Positions 43,925 through 52,762 of a DNA stretch of 64,000 bases are shown here, piece after piece. A program made the translations under genes and the position numbers. The notes beneath the pieces are model-generated. The model was not told the DNA's origin, did no database searches, and worked only from the letters and a program-made list of their open reading frames with translations. Source of the stretch: Streptomyces venezuelae (GTDB lineage: Bacteria; Actinomycetota; Actinomycetes; Streptomycetales; Streptomycetaceae); assembly GCF_008642315.1 (NCBI RefSeq), contig NZ_CP029192.1, positions 620,001 to 684,000 on the forward strand, given 5' to 3'. The stretch's first letter is position 1. Each line of letters begins with the position of its first letter.

Positions 43925-46150
43925 GTGAGTGGCAGCGACGCGGAGAGCAGGGACGACACCGTCGGCCGGCCGTGGCGGAGTCGGTTGCGGTCCTGGCTGC
44001 GGCCGGTGGCCTGGGGCGTTCTGGCCCTCTCCACCGTCGTCCTCGTCCTCGCGGGCTGCGCCCGCGCTACCGTGCTGAACCGGGTCTTCTACCAGGCCGT
44101 TCTGGACGAACAGGGCGCGTACGAGAGGCTGTACGACGAGGTGCTCGTCGACCCCGCGACGGCACGCGTCACCCGTGACCTGCTCGGCAGGCTGCCCGTA
44201 CCCGAGGCGCAGGTGACGGCGAACCTGAAGAACGTGCTGCCACCCGCCACCCTCCGCACCCTGGTGGACGAGCAGATCGGTCACGCCGTGGCGTACCTGC
44301 GCGGGCAGGAGCCTCGTCTTCGCCTCTCCGTCGATCTGCGGCCCGTCCTGACGAACATCGGCGGCTTCGCCGAGATCTACCTCGGTGACCTGGTCGCCTC
44401 CGCCCAGGGACGTGAGTCCCCCGACTTCGCCGCGTTCACGCGGGAGCTGACGGCCGCTCTGGACGACATCTCCCGCGGCCGCCGCCCCGACAACCTTCCC
44501 GAGCTGCGTCTCGAGCCCACGGCGGCACGGCAGGCGGCGGAGTGGCTCATGGGGGCCGTCCCCGAGAAGCGGCGAGCGGCCCTGCGCCCCCAGGTGGAGA
44601 CGTCGCTCGGCTCCGGGGACGTGGCCTCGGCGCTGGCCGCCGTGGGGCCGTACGCGCTCGGCGACCGGGTGCCCGGCGCCGCGTCGGATCTGTCCGCCCT
44701 CACGGACGACGGCCACTGGAACGTCGTACCGGATCTGAAGGCCGCGGGCGTCGACCTGGGCGCGGCCGAACAGGCCCGGTACTTCACCAGGCTGGCGCTC
44801 GGCTGGGTGCAGGGCATCGCCGGCGTGCTCGCTCTCGCATCGGGCTGTGTGCTTGCCTTCACCGGTTCCGCGTCCTGGGCGGTGCGGGTGCGCCGCGTCG
44901 GCACGGCACTGGCGGCGGGAGGCGCGCTGTCGTTCCTGGCCGTCGCCTTGGCGCGGGGGACGGCCGGGGACCTGATGGTCCGCCCGCCGTCGAGCTGGCC
45001 GCCCTCCGTGGGCCGACTCCTCGACGACGTGCAGCACGGTGCCGCCGACGCCCTCGTCTCGGTGGGACTGCTCACGGCGGCGCTCCCGTTGGTGGCAGGT
45101 CTCGCTCTGGCCGGGGCGCCGTGGGCGTACGAGAAGATCGTGGCGCGGCGCGGGGCTCGGCTGACCGGGCGGCGGCGCAGCGCGGTCCTCGGGACGGCGG
45201 GCGGGGTCCTCGTGGCCGTCGCGGTGGTGGGTGCGGTGCTGGCGCCTCTCGCGGCGGGCAAGGACGCCCGTGAGCTGTGTCTGGGTTCGGAGTCGCTCTG
45301 CGACCGGCCGTACGACGAGGTCGCCTTCCTGGCCACGCACAACGCGATGTCGACGACCGCCGACCGGTTCATCGGTCCGCTGCAGGACCCGGACATCGTC
45401 GCGCAGTTGGATGCCGGGGCCCGCGGCCTCCTGATCGACACCCAGACGTGGGAGACGCCCGAGGAGGTCTCCGAGCGGCTCCGCGAAGCGGATTTCCCGC
45501 CCGACATGAAGCAGCAGATCACCCGCCTGGCCGAGGCCGCCAACCCGCCGCGCCCCGGCATGTGGCTCTGCCACGCGGTGTGCCGGGCCGGGGCGATCCC
45601 CCTCGTGGAGACGCTGCGCAAGATCGGCAGCTGGCTCGACGGCCATCCCGGGGAATTGCTCACCCTGGTCGTCCAGGACGCCATCGACGGCGAACAGACG
45701 CGAGAGGCGTTCCGCGCCGCGGGGCTCGAACGGCTGCTGTTCACACCGGACCCCGACCCCGACCACCCCTGGCCCACGCTGGGCGAGATGATCGATTCGG
45801 GGCGTCGCCTGGTGGTCTTCGCCGAACAGGCCGACGGCCCGGCGCCCTGGTACCGCAACTTCTACCGGTACGGCATGGAGACCCCGTTCGCGTACACGGC
45901 GCCGGACCAGATGAACTGTGTTCCGCACCGCGGGGGCACCGGCAAGCGTCTGTTCCTGCTGAACCACTTCATCACCGACATGGGCGGCAGCCGTCTCGAC
46001 GCCGCCGTCGTCAACAAACGCGACTTCATCCTGGACCGGGCCCGGCGCTGCGAGAAGGAACGCGGCCGCCCGGTCAACTTCATCGCCGTCGACTTCGCGA
46101 CGATCGGCGACGCGCTGGGCGCGGTCGAGACGCTCAACCGGCGGCGCTGA
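43925..46150 (+). CDS. Membrane protein with a PI-PLC-like phosphodiesterase domain
   Basis: 741 residues from GTG 43925 (GGAGGATGA upstream at rather long distance); GTG 43889, twelve codons earlier, is an alternative. A first hydrophobic segment (RPVAWGVLALSTVVLVLAGC) leads to a long extracellular-looking domain, then three transmembrane helices (about 290-440). The C-terminal part has PI-PLC X-box features: VAFLATHNAMSTTADRF with the first catalytic His, GARGLLIDTQTWETPEEVSE, WLCHAVCRAGAIPLVETLRK with the second His, and GHPGELLTLVVQDAI. It may cleave phosphoinositide or glycolipid head groups outside the membrane. It follows the two low-complexity membrane genes on the same strand. Confidence 0.8.
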   Translation: MSGSDAESRDDTVGRPWRSRLRSWLRPVAWGVLALSTVVLVLAGCARATVLNRVFYQAVLDEQGAYERLYDEVLVDPATARVTRDLLGRLPVPEAQVTANLKNVLPPATLRTLVDEQIGHAVAYLRGQEPRLRLSVDLRPVLTNIGGFAEIYLGDLVASAQGRESPDFAAFTRELTAALDDISRGRRPDNLPELRLEPTAARQAAEWLMGAVPEKRRAALRPQVETSLGSGDVASALAAVGPYALGDRVPGAASDLSALTDDGHWNVVPDLKAAGVDLGAAEQARYFTRLALGWVQGIAGVLALASGCVLAFTGSASWAVRVRRVGTALAAGGALSFLAVALARGTAGDLMVRPPSSWPPSVGRLLDDVQHGAADALVSVGLLTAALPLVAGLALAGAPWAYEKIVARRGARLTGRRRSAVLGTAGGVLVAVAVVGAVLAPLAAGKDARELCLGSESLCDRPYDEVAFLATHNAMSTTADRFIGPLQDPDIVAQLDAGARGLLIDTQTWETPEEVSERLREADFPPDMKQQITRLAEAANPPRPGMWLCHAVCRAGAIPLVETLRKIGSWLDGHPGELLTLVVQDAIDGEQTREAFRAAGLERLLFTPDPDPDHPWPTLGEMIDSGRRLVVFAEQADGPAPWYRNFYRYGMETPFAYTAPDQMNCVPHRGGTGKRLFLLNHFITDMGGSRLDAAVVNKRDFILDRARRCEKERGRPVNFIAVDFATIGDALGAVETLNRRR

Positions 46151-46173
46151 GCGCGCGTGGGGCGCCCACCCGC

Positions 46174-46416
46174 TCAGAAGGGCATGCGGCCCCGGGCTCG
46201 GCGTCCGGCGGAGCCGCTGCGGCCCACCGCCTTGGAGCTGCTGCGGAAGGGCTTGCTGAGGATCCGGCCGAGGACGCCGGGAGCCTTGCCGCCCGCCCGC
46301 GACCCGGCCCCCAAGGTGCGCTGGGTACCGCGTTCGGGGTGCCGGGAGAGGCGGGGCACGAAGAAGGCGAGGACGGCCAGAACGAGACAGACGGCGACGA
46401 TTCCGACAACCACCAC
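46174..46416 (-). CDS. Small membrane protein (DUF6411-like)
   Basis: 80 residues from GTG 46416, with AGGGAG upstream; a second GTG is the next codon. One transmembrane helix VVVVGIVAVCLVLAVLAFFV is followed by a strongly basic tail (PRLSRHPERGTQRTLGAGSR, SKPFRSSSKAVGRSGSAGRR). From memory it matches the DUF6411 small proteins of streptomycetes. The basic tail should contact membrane lipids or nucleic acid on the inside. Convergent with the PI-PLC-like gene. Confidence 0.8.
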   Translation of the reverse strand: MVVVGIVAVCLVLAVLAFFVPRLSRHPERGTQRTLGAGSRAGGKAPGVLGRILSKPFRSSSKAVGRSGSAGRRARGRMPF

Positions 46417-46585
46417 GACGGGCTCCCTGGGTTGAGGTGTCTTCACCGCGTGCCCCGTGGACGCCGGCCCATGCGCGGTGCCTTCGGCCGATGACCGGGA
46501 GGTAGAGTCGGCTGGCTGCTCAGCCCGCGCCGGACCGGGCACCGCCGCCTCGAGACATCCGCGTTGTGTGCCGGCCCGGAGAATC

Positions 46586-47812
46586 ATGACCAGTACGCAG
46601 GAAGAACCCACCGAGCTGAACCCGCCGAAGCCCGACGAAGCGGGCGGGCCCGACTTCGAGGCCCGTGTCGCACGCATACGACGCCGCCTGGAGCGGCTGA
46701 TCGGGATCGCGGCGACGGAGGGCAACGCGCTCGTCCCCCTGCGCAACGGGGACGAGATCTTCGCGGCCATGCTCGCGGCGATCCGTCGCGCCGAGCACAC
46801 GGTGGACATGATGACGTTCGTGTACTGGAAGGGCGACATCGCCCGGCGGTTCGCCGAGACGCTGGCCGAGCGGGCCCGCGCCGGCGTGCGGGTGCGGCTG
46901 CTCCTCGACGGGTTCGGCAGCCGGCTGATCGAGGCCGAGCAACTGGCCGCGATGGAGCGGGCCGGGGTGCAGGTGGCCTGGTTCCGCAAGCCGCTGTACC
47001 TCTCACCGCTGAAGCAGAACCACCGTTGTCATCGCAAGGTTCTGGTCGTCGACGAGGAGACCGCGTTCACCGGCGGGGTGGGCATCGCAGAGGAGTGGTG
47101 CGGCGACGCCCGCAACGAGCACGAGTGGCGCGACACCCACGTGGAGGTCCGCGGGCCCGCGGTGGACGGCATCGCGGCGGCCTTCGCCCAGAACTGGGCC
47201 GAGTGCCACGACGAACTCTTCGACGAAAGGGACCGGTTCATCGACCACCGCCCGCAGGGCGATGCCATCGTGCAGGTCGTGCGCGGCTCGGCGAGCTTCG
47301 GCTGGCAGGACATGCAGACGCTGCTGCGCGTGATGCTGGAGTCGGCCGAGGAGCGTTTCCGACTGTCCACCGCCTACTTCTCCCCCGACACGTACTTCAT
47401 CGAACTCCTCTGTGCCACCGCGCGGCGCGGCGTGGAGGTGGAGATCGTGCTCCCCGGCCCGCACACCGACAAGCGGGTCTGCCAGCTGGCGGGCCAGCAC
47501 CACTACGAAGAGCTCACCGCGTGCGGGGTCAAGATCTACCAGTACCAGCCGACGATGATGCACGCCAAGATCATCACCGTCGACGGTGTCGCCGCGCTGA
47601 TCGGTTCCACGAACTTCAACCGCCGCTCCCTCGACCACGACGAGGAAGTCATGCTCGCCGTGCTGGACCGGGAGTTCACCGCGACCCTGGACAGACACTT
47701 CGAGGCCGACACCGCGGTCAGCGAACTGATCCGGCGGGACCGCTGGAAGAGGCGTTCCGCCGTCCAGCGGATCCGGGAAGCGGCCGTCCAGCCCATCCGC
47801 CGCTTCCTGTGA
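46586..47812 (+). CDS. Cardiolipin-synthase-like phospholipase D family protein
   Basis: 408 residues from ATG 46586 with CGGAGAATC upstream. Two HKD motifs are intact: HRKVLVVDEETAFTGG (about 150) and MHAKIITVDGVAALIGSTNF (about 328), with the family context VDMMTFVYWKGDIARRFAET. It lacks the N-terminal transmembrane helices of many cardiolipin synthases and instead starts with a soluble Pro/Glu-rich tail. It should transfer or hydrolyse phosphatidyl groups. Its last codons are part of a 19-base tandem repeat that continues beyond the stop. Confidence 0.9.
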   Translation: MTSTQEEPTELNPPKPDEAGGPDFEARVARIRRRLERLIGIAATEGNALVPLRNGDEIFAAMLAAIRRAEHTVDMMTFVYWKGDIARRFAETLAERARAGVRVRLLLDGFGSRLIEAEQLAAMERAGVQVAWFRKPLYLSPLKQNHRCHRKVLVVDEETAFTGGVGIAEEWCGDARNEHEWRDTHVEVRGPAVDGIAAAFAQNWAECHDELFDERDRFIDHRPQGDAIVQVVRGSASFGWQDMQTLLRVMLESAEERFRLSTAYFSPDTYFIELLCATARRGVEVEIVLPGPHTDKRVCQLAGQHHYEELTACGVKIYQYQPTMMHAKIITVDGVAALIGSTNFNRRSLDHDEEVMLAVLDREFTATLDRHFEADTAVSELIRRDRWKRRSAVQRIREAAVQPIRRFL

Positions 47813-47875
47813 CATCAGCCGCTTCCTGTGACGTCGGCCGCTTCCTGTGACGTCGGCCGTTTCCTGTGACCCCGG
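47800..47875. repeat. Four-copy 19-base tandem repeat at the end of the phospholipase D gene
   Basis: Units at 47800-47818, 47819-47837, 47838-47856 and 47857-47875; consensus CCGCTTCCTGTGACGTCGG. Units 2 and 3 are identical; 1 and 4 differ at three or four positions. The first unit contains the final codons and stop (CTG TGA) of the gene, so the array looks like slippage duplication of a gene end. Three extra TGA triplets in different frames result. Confidence 0.9.
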
Positions 47876-47961
47876 CGAACCGCGTCGCGCACGTGTTCCA
47901 CCTCACCTTCCGAATGCCGGACACGGACCGGTCCGCAGGCGGACGGCGCCGTAAGGTGATC

Positions 47962-48165
47962 GGTGCAGCTGGTTCGCCCCGTCCGCCAGGCGGGTGCGTC
48001 GCAAGAGGGAACCCGGTGGGAATCCGGGACTGCCCCGCAGCGGTGAGCGGGAACGACCGCCGTCACACGCACTGGGACCGACGACCGGTCCTGGGAAGCG
48101 ACGGCCAGTAGGTGTCCTCCTGGGAGGACGTGCCCGCGAGTCCGAAGACCTGCCCGCTGTCCGTG
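47962..48165 (+). promoter_or_regulatory. Cobalamin riboswitch of metE
   Basis: Conserved segments in order: GGGAACCCGGTGGGAATCCG, GACTGCCCCGCAGCGGTGAG, and the B12 box AGTCCGAAGACCTGCC at 48139-48154. The metE start lies 170 bases downstream. High cobalamin should switch off this B12-independent enzyme, as is known for other streptomycetes; a possible hairpin around 48228-48272 could be the expression platform. Confidence 0.93.
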
Positions 48166-48335
48166 CCCGAACCATTCGTGCGCGGATATCCCGGTGACCT
48201 CGAGGGCGGGTCGGCGAACACATCTGACGGACGGCCGCGCCCGGCGCGCGTTCCCGGACCGTCCGGTGCGTCACCCCTTCGCGCTCTCGTCCCGTCCCCG
48301 GGATCTCAGGGATTCGTCTCGCGAAGGAGATCTCC

Positions 48336-50660
48336 GTGACCACCAGGACCGCAGCCGCGGCAGCACGGGCCACCGTGTACGGCTACCCCCGCCAGGGCCC
48401 GAACCGTGAACTGAAGAAGGCCGTCGAGGGGTACTGGAAGGGCCGTGTCACCGCCGACGCCCTCCGCGCCGCCTCCGCCGAACTCCGCCGTGCCAACTGG
48501 CAGGAGCTCGCCGACGCCGGCATCGGAGAGGTACCGACCGGCGACTTCTCGTACTACGACCACGTCCTGGACACCACCGTCATGGTGGGCGCGATCCCGG
48601 AGCGGCACCGCGCCGCGGCCGACGCGGACGCCCTCGACGGCTACTTCGCCATGGCGCGCGGCACGCAGGACGTGGCGCCGCTGGAGATGACGAAGTGGTT
48701 CGACACCAACTACCACTACCTCGTGCCCGAGTTGGGTCCTGGAACCGTGTTCACCGCCGACTCCTCCAAGCAGGTGGCCGAGTTCAAGGAGGCCCGTGCG
48801 CTGGGTCTGACGGCGCGGCCGGTACTCGTCGGGCCGGTCACGTACCTCCTGCTGGCCAAGCCCGCGCCCGGGGTCGCCGCCGACTTCGACCCGCTGACGC
48901 TGCTCGACCGGCTCCTGCCGGTGTACGCGGAGGTGCTCGCCGATCTGCGCGCGGCGGGCGCCGAGTGGGTCCAGCTCGACGAGCCCGCCCTCGTCCAGGA
49001 CCGCACGCCCGCCGACCTCAACGCGGCCGAGCGCGCCTACCGTGATCTCGGCGCCCTGACCGACCGCCCGAAGCTGCTTGTCGCGTCCTACTTCGACCGG
49101 CTCGGCGACGCTCTCGCCGTGCTCGCGAAGGCCCCGGTCGACGGCCTCGCCCTCGACTTCACCGAGGCGGCCGCCGCCAACCTCGAAGCGCTGGCCTCCG
49201 TGGGCGGACTGCCCGGCAAGCGCCTGGTCGCCGGTGTCGTCAACGGCCGCAACATCTGGGTCAACGACCTGGAGAAGTCCCTGTCCACGCTCGGCACTCT
49301 CCTCGGCCTCGCCGAGCGGGTCGACGTGGCCGCGTCCTGCTCCCTCCTGCACGTCCCCATCGACACGGGGCTCGAACGGGACATAGAACCGCAGATCCTG
49401 CGCTGGCTGGCGTTCGCCCGCCAGAAGACCGCCGAGATCGTGACGCTCGCCCGCGGGATCGCCCGCGGCACCCACACGATCTCCACCCAACTCGCCGCGA
49501 ACCGCGCCGATCTGGCCTCGCGGGCCGGCTCCCCCATCACCCGCGACCCGGCCGTCCGCGCCCGCACGGGCGCCGTCACGGACGCCGACGCACGGCGTTC
49601 CCAGCCGTACGCGGAACGGGCCGCGGCCCAGCGCGCCGCGCTCGGCCTGCCGCTGCTGCCGACGACGACCATCGGCTCGTTCCCGCAGACCGGTGAACTG
49701 CGCACCGCCCGCGCCGACTTGCGGGCCGGGCGGATCGACCGCGCCGGGTACGAGGAGCGCATCAAGGCCGAGATCCAGGAGGTGATCTCGTTCCAGGAGA
49801 GGACGGGCATCGACGTCCTCGTGCACGGCGAGCCCGAACGCAACGACATGGTGCAGTACTTCGCCGAACAGCTCACCGGCTACCTCGCCACCCAGCACGG
49901 GTGGGTCCAGTCGTACGGCACCCGCTATGTGCGCCCGCCGATCCTCGCCGGCGACATCTCGCGCCCCGAGCCGATGACGGTGCGCTGGACGACGTACGCG
50001 CAGTCCCTGTCCGGCCGTCCCGTCAAGGGCATGCTCACGGGCCCGGTGACCATGCTCGCCTGGTCGTTCGTCCGCGACGACCAGCCGCTCGGCGACACCG
50101 GACGCCAGGTCGCCCTCGCCCTGCGCGACGAGGTCGGCGACCTGGAGGCGGCCGGCACCTCGGTCATCCAGGTCGACGAGCCCGCGCTGCGCGAGACGCT
50201 GCCCCTGCGCGCCGCCGACCACCCCGCCTACCTGGCCTGGGCCACCGAGTCCTTCCGCCTCACCACCAGCGGGGTACGGCCGGACACCCAGATCCACACC
50301 CACATGTGCTACGCGGAGTTCGGCGACATCGTCCAGGCCATCGACGACCTCGACGCCGACGTCATCAGCCTGGAGGCGGCCCGCTCCCACATGCAGGTGG
50401 CGCGCGAGCTCGCCGCCCACGGCTACCCGCGCGAGGCGGGCCCCGGCGTGTACGACATCCACTCCCCGCGTGTCCCCGGCGCCGAGGAGGCCGCGGCCCT
50501 GCTGCGCAAGGGACTCGACGCCATCCCCGCCGAGCGGCTCTGGGTCAATCCCGACTGCGGCCTGAAGACCCGCGGCTGGCCCGAGACCCGCGCGTCGCTG
50601 GAGAACCTGGTCGCTGCGGCCAGGACGGTCCGCGAGGAGATCGGGACGAGCACGTCCTGA
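48336..50660 (+). CDS. metE: Cobalamin-independent methionine synthase
   Basis: 774 residues from GTG 48336 with AAGGAGAT upstream, the usual MetE length. N-terminal half: [37 protein letters not shown]. Catalytic half: [60 protein letters not shown], and [20 protein letters not shown] with the zinc His and Cys, the third ligand in [14 protein letters not shown]. It transfers the methyl group of 5-methyltetrahydrofolate polyglutamate to homocysteine. Controlled by the upstream riboswitch. Confidence 0.97.
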   Translation: MTTRTAAAAARATVYGYPRQGPNRELKKAVEGYWKGRVTADALRAASAELRRANWQELADAGIGEVPTGDFSYYDHVLDTTVMVGAIPERHRAAADADALDGYFAMARGTQDVAPLEMTKWFDTNYHYLVPELGPGTVFTADSSKQVAEFKEARALGLTARPVLVGPVTYLLLAKPAPGVAADFDPLTLLDRLLPVYAEVLADLRAAGAEWVQLDEPALVQDRTPADLNAAERAYRDLGALTDRPKLLVASYFDRLGDALAVLAKAPVDGLALDFTEAAAANLEALASVGGLPGKRLVAGVVNGRNIWVNDLEKSLSTLGTLLGLAERVDVAASCSLLHVPIDTGLERDIEPQILRWLAFARQKTAEIVTLARGIARGTHTISTQLAANRADLASRAGSPITRDPAVRARTGAVTDADARRSQPYAERAAAQRAALGLPLLPTTTIGSFPQTGELRTARADLRAGRIDRAGYEERIKAEIQEVISFQERTGIDVLVHGEPERNDMVQYFAEQLTGYLATQHGWVQSYGTRYVRPPILAGDISRPEPMTVRWTTYAQSLSGRPVKGMLTGPVTMLAWSFVRDDQPLGDTGRQVALALRDEVGDLEAAGTSVIQVDEPALRETLPLRAADHPAYLAWATESFRLTTSGVRPDTQIHTHMCYAEFGDIVQAIDDLDADVISLEAARSHMQVARELAAHGYPREAGPGVYDIHSPRVPGAEEAAALLRKGLDAIPAERLWVNPDCGLKTRGWPETRASLENLVAAARTVREEIGTSTS

Positions 50661-50667
50661 GGCGCGT

Positions 50668-50697
50668 GCGGCGCCCCGGTCCGGACCGGGGCGCCGC
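50668..50697. terminator. Terminator after metE
   Basis: Perfect 30-base palindrome with 15-base arms (50668-50682 and 50683-50697, GCGGCGCCCCGGTCC and its complement), 8 bases after the metE stop. A GC-rich stem without T-run is common for actinobacterial terminators. Confidence 0.85.
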
Positions 50698-50804
50698 GTG
50701 GCTCGTATCGCTCGCTCATTTCCTTTCGCGCTCTGCATCGCGTTGCACTGTGCAAGGATGCGTGTACCGAGCAGCACTCCGCGCCTCTCCCAAGGCCCCG
50801 CCTC

Positions 50805-51224
50805 ATGAGACAAGTCCCCTCGCTCCTGTTCGTCCTGTACGTGGCCTGCGCCGTGTGCAAGGCACACATCGCGCACCTCGAGTTCACCCCTCCCGGTGCG
50901 CATCCCGTGAGCATGCCGCGCTGGGACGCGAGGCGCCGGTCGGCCTACGCCGCGTCGAGAAACCCCTCGCTCTGGTGGTTCACCGTGGAGAGCGAGGCAT
51001 ACGCGAACGGCGCGGGTGAAAACGTTTCGGCCGAGGACGCGGACCGCTACCGAAGAGCCTTCCGCTACCCGCGCACCTTCGCCCGCGTCCACACGGCGGG
51101 CCTCAAGGGGGACGCGGGTTTCTGCGCGCAGTGCGACGTCCCCTACTGCGGCAGGCACTGGCGTCACCAGGAGACGGCGACCGGCGAGGGCACGACACTG
51201 TGCCCGCTGGGGCACCGCCGCTGA
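50805..51224 (+). CDS. Small zinc-ribbon-like protein of unknown function
   Basis: Up to 139 residues from ATG 50805; GTG 50859 ([20 protein letters not shown]) is perhaps the better start since the preceding [11 protein letters not shown] stretch has a weak ribosome site. The C-terminus carries a metal-binding pattern [18 protein letters not shown] and CPLGH that recurs in short streptomycete proteins. Middle part: [20 protein letters not shown]. Function unknown. The gene is 144 bases after metE, beyond the terminator, and convergent with the MarR gene. Confidence 0.65.
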   Translation: MRQVPSLLFVLYVACAVCKAHIAHLEFTPPGAHPVSMPRWDARRRSAYAASRNPSLWWFTVESEAYANGAGENVSAEDADRYRRAFRYPRTFARVHTAGLKGDAGFCAQCDVPYCGRHWRHQETATGEGTTLCPLGHRR

Positions 51225-51261
51225 CGCGCCCGCCCGGCCTCCGGTGCCGACGCGGCCGCGG

Positions 51262-51789
51262 TCAGGCCCCTGCCGTCGCCTCAGCCCAGCCGAGGGGATA
51301 CGGCTCGCGGCCGTCCGTGTCCGACACCTCCGGCTCACCGCCTGCTTCGTTGAACGCGGACAACGCGGCGACCAGGGCCCCGCGTTGCTCGGGGGCGAGC
51401 CGTTCGACGATCGCCGTGACTTCCTGCCTGCGCCGGGTCGTGACGGTCTCGACGGTCCGCCGGCCTTCCTCGGTTACCTGGAGCAACGTCTCGCGGCGGT
51501 TGCGGGGATTGACCCGCCGGTCGGCCAGGTCCATCGCGATGAGCCGGTCCACCATGCGCATGGCGGTGGACGGTGCCACGCGCAGATGTTCGGCGAGCGT
51601 GACCAGTTTTGTGGCTCCCCGCGTCGACAGGACCACGAGCATACGGAATTGAGGGAGCGTCACACGCTCCTCGACCTGTGCGAGGGACCGCGCCGACACG
51701 GCGATCAGCAGTCGCGACGCACTCAGGACCGCTCGGGTCACCGCGTCGACATCGTCAGCTTCCTCACGACACTTCCGGGGTTCGACCAT
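51262..51789 (-). CDS. MarR-family regulator
   Basis: 175 residues from ATG 51789. Winged-helix core: LPQFRMLVVLSTRGATKLVT, LAEHLRVAPSTAMRMVDRLI, then the wing DLADRRVNPRNRRETLLQVT and a dimerisation helix. MarR proteins respond to phenolic or oxidising compounds. Divergent from the alpha/beta hydrolase gene with an 81-base gap, so it probably controls that gene. Confidence 0.9.
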   Translation of the reverse strand: MVEPRKCREEADDVDAVTRAVLSASRLLIAVSARSLAQVEERVTLPQFRMLVVLSTRGATKLVTLAEHLRVAPSTAMRMVDRLIAMDLADRRVNPRNRRETLLQVTEEGRRTVETVTTRRRQEVTAIVERLAPEQRGALVAALSAFNEAGGEPEVSDTDGREPYPLGWAEATAGA

Positions 51790-51870
51790 GTGTCCTTTCT
51801 ACCCCTTCCCGGCGGGTACTCGTCCGCCCCCTACGGTGATCGAGGGACCGGTTGAGACACAGGAGGCCAT

Positions 51871-52734
51871 GTGTTCGACGACTTCGAGCTGACGCGGCGC
51901 GAGGGCGACGGGGCGCGACTCCGGGTACGGCACGGAGGGAGCGGGCCGGCGGTGCTGCTCCTGCACGGCCATCCACGCACCCACGCGACCTGGCATCGCG
52001 TCGCCCCGCTGCTGGTCACGGCCGGGTACACGGTCGTCTGCCCGGACCTGCGGGGCTACGGCGGCTCCGAGAAGCCGCCGACCGACGAGCGGCACACCCC
52101 GTACTCCAAACGCGCCATGGCGGGCGACTGCCTCGCGGTGATGCGCGGACTCGGGCACGAACGGTTCGCCGTGGTGGGGCACGACCGGGGCGCGTACGTG
52201 GCGACGCGCCTCACCCTGGACCACCCGGACTCCGTGTCCGCTCTGACCGTCCTCGACGGCGTCCCCATCGGCGAGGCACTGCGGCGCTGCGACGCGCGGT
52301 TCGCCGCGCGCTGGTGGCACTGGTTCTTCCTGGGCCAGACCGACAAGTGCGCCGAACGCGTCATCGACGCCGACCCCGACGCCTGGTACAAGGGCACCCC
52401 CGAACAGATGGGCGCGGAAGCGTACGAGGACTACCGGCGCGCGATCCACGACCCGGCCACCGTGCACGCGATGTGCGAGGACTACCGGGCGGGCCTCGGT
52501 GTCGACCGGGAACACGACGACGCCGACCGGCGGGCCGGTCGGCGCATCGAGTGTCCTTTGCAGGTGCTGTGGGCCACGCGTGACGACATGGTCGATCTCT
52601 ACGGCGACGTGCTGGGCATCTGGCGCGACTGGGCGGTCCGCCCGCCCGTCGGTGGCCCCGTGGAGTCCGGCCACCACATCGCCGAGGAGGCCCCCGCCGA
52701 ACTCGCCGCCGCCCTGACCGGGTTCTGGAGCTGA
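51871..52734 (+). CDS. Haloacetate-dehalogenase-like alpha/beta hydrolase
   Basis: 287 residues from GTG 51871 with AGGAGG just upstream. Motifs: VLLLHGHPRTHATWHRVAPL (oxyanion HGHPRTH), DLRGYGGSEKP, nucleophile elbow VVGHDRGAYVATRL with Asp, WWHWFFLGQ in the lid (an aromatic halide-binding-like set) and the His in GPVESGHHIAEEAP. The combination HGHPRTH and GHDRGA is that of fluoroacetate dehalogenases and their relatives; most have untested substrates. Paired with a divergent MarR regulator. Confidence 0.87.
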   Translation: MFDDFELTRREGDGARLRVRHGGSGPAVLLLHGHPRTHATWHRVAPLLVTAGYTVVCPDLRGYGGSEKPPTDERHTPYSKRAMAGDCLAVMRGLGHERFAVVGHDRGAYVATRLTLDHPDSVSALTVLDGVPIGEALRRCDARFAARWWHWFFLGQTDKCAERVIDADPDAWYKGTPEQMGAEAYEDYRRAIHDPATVHAMCEDYRAGLGVDREHDDADRRAGRRIECPLQVLWATRDDMVDLYGDVLGIWRDWAVRPPVGGPVESGHHIAEEAPAELAAALTGFWS

Positions 52735-52762
52735 CGCGCGCCGGAACCGATCCGCCCTGGGA

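Noticed and set aside
43790..45967. Minus-strand open frame of about 725 codons
   Set aside because: Antisense to the PI-PLC-like gene, Arg/Gly/Gln-rich and without domain features.
47800..47875. Possible CRISPR array
   Set aside because: Units are 19 bases, directly adjacent without spacers, and begin inside a coding region; no cas genes nearby.
48306..51338. Minus-strand open frame of about 1010 codons
   Set aside because: Antisense to metE; no motifs. The metE frame is unmistakable.
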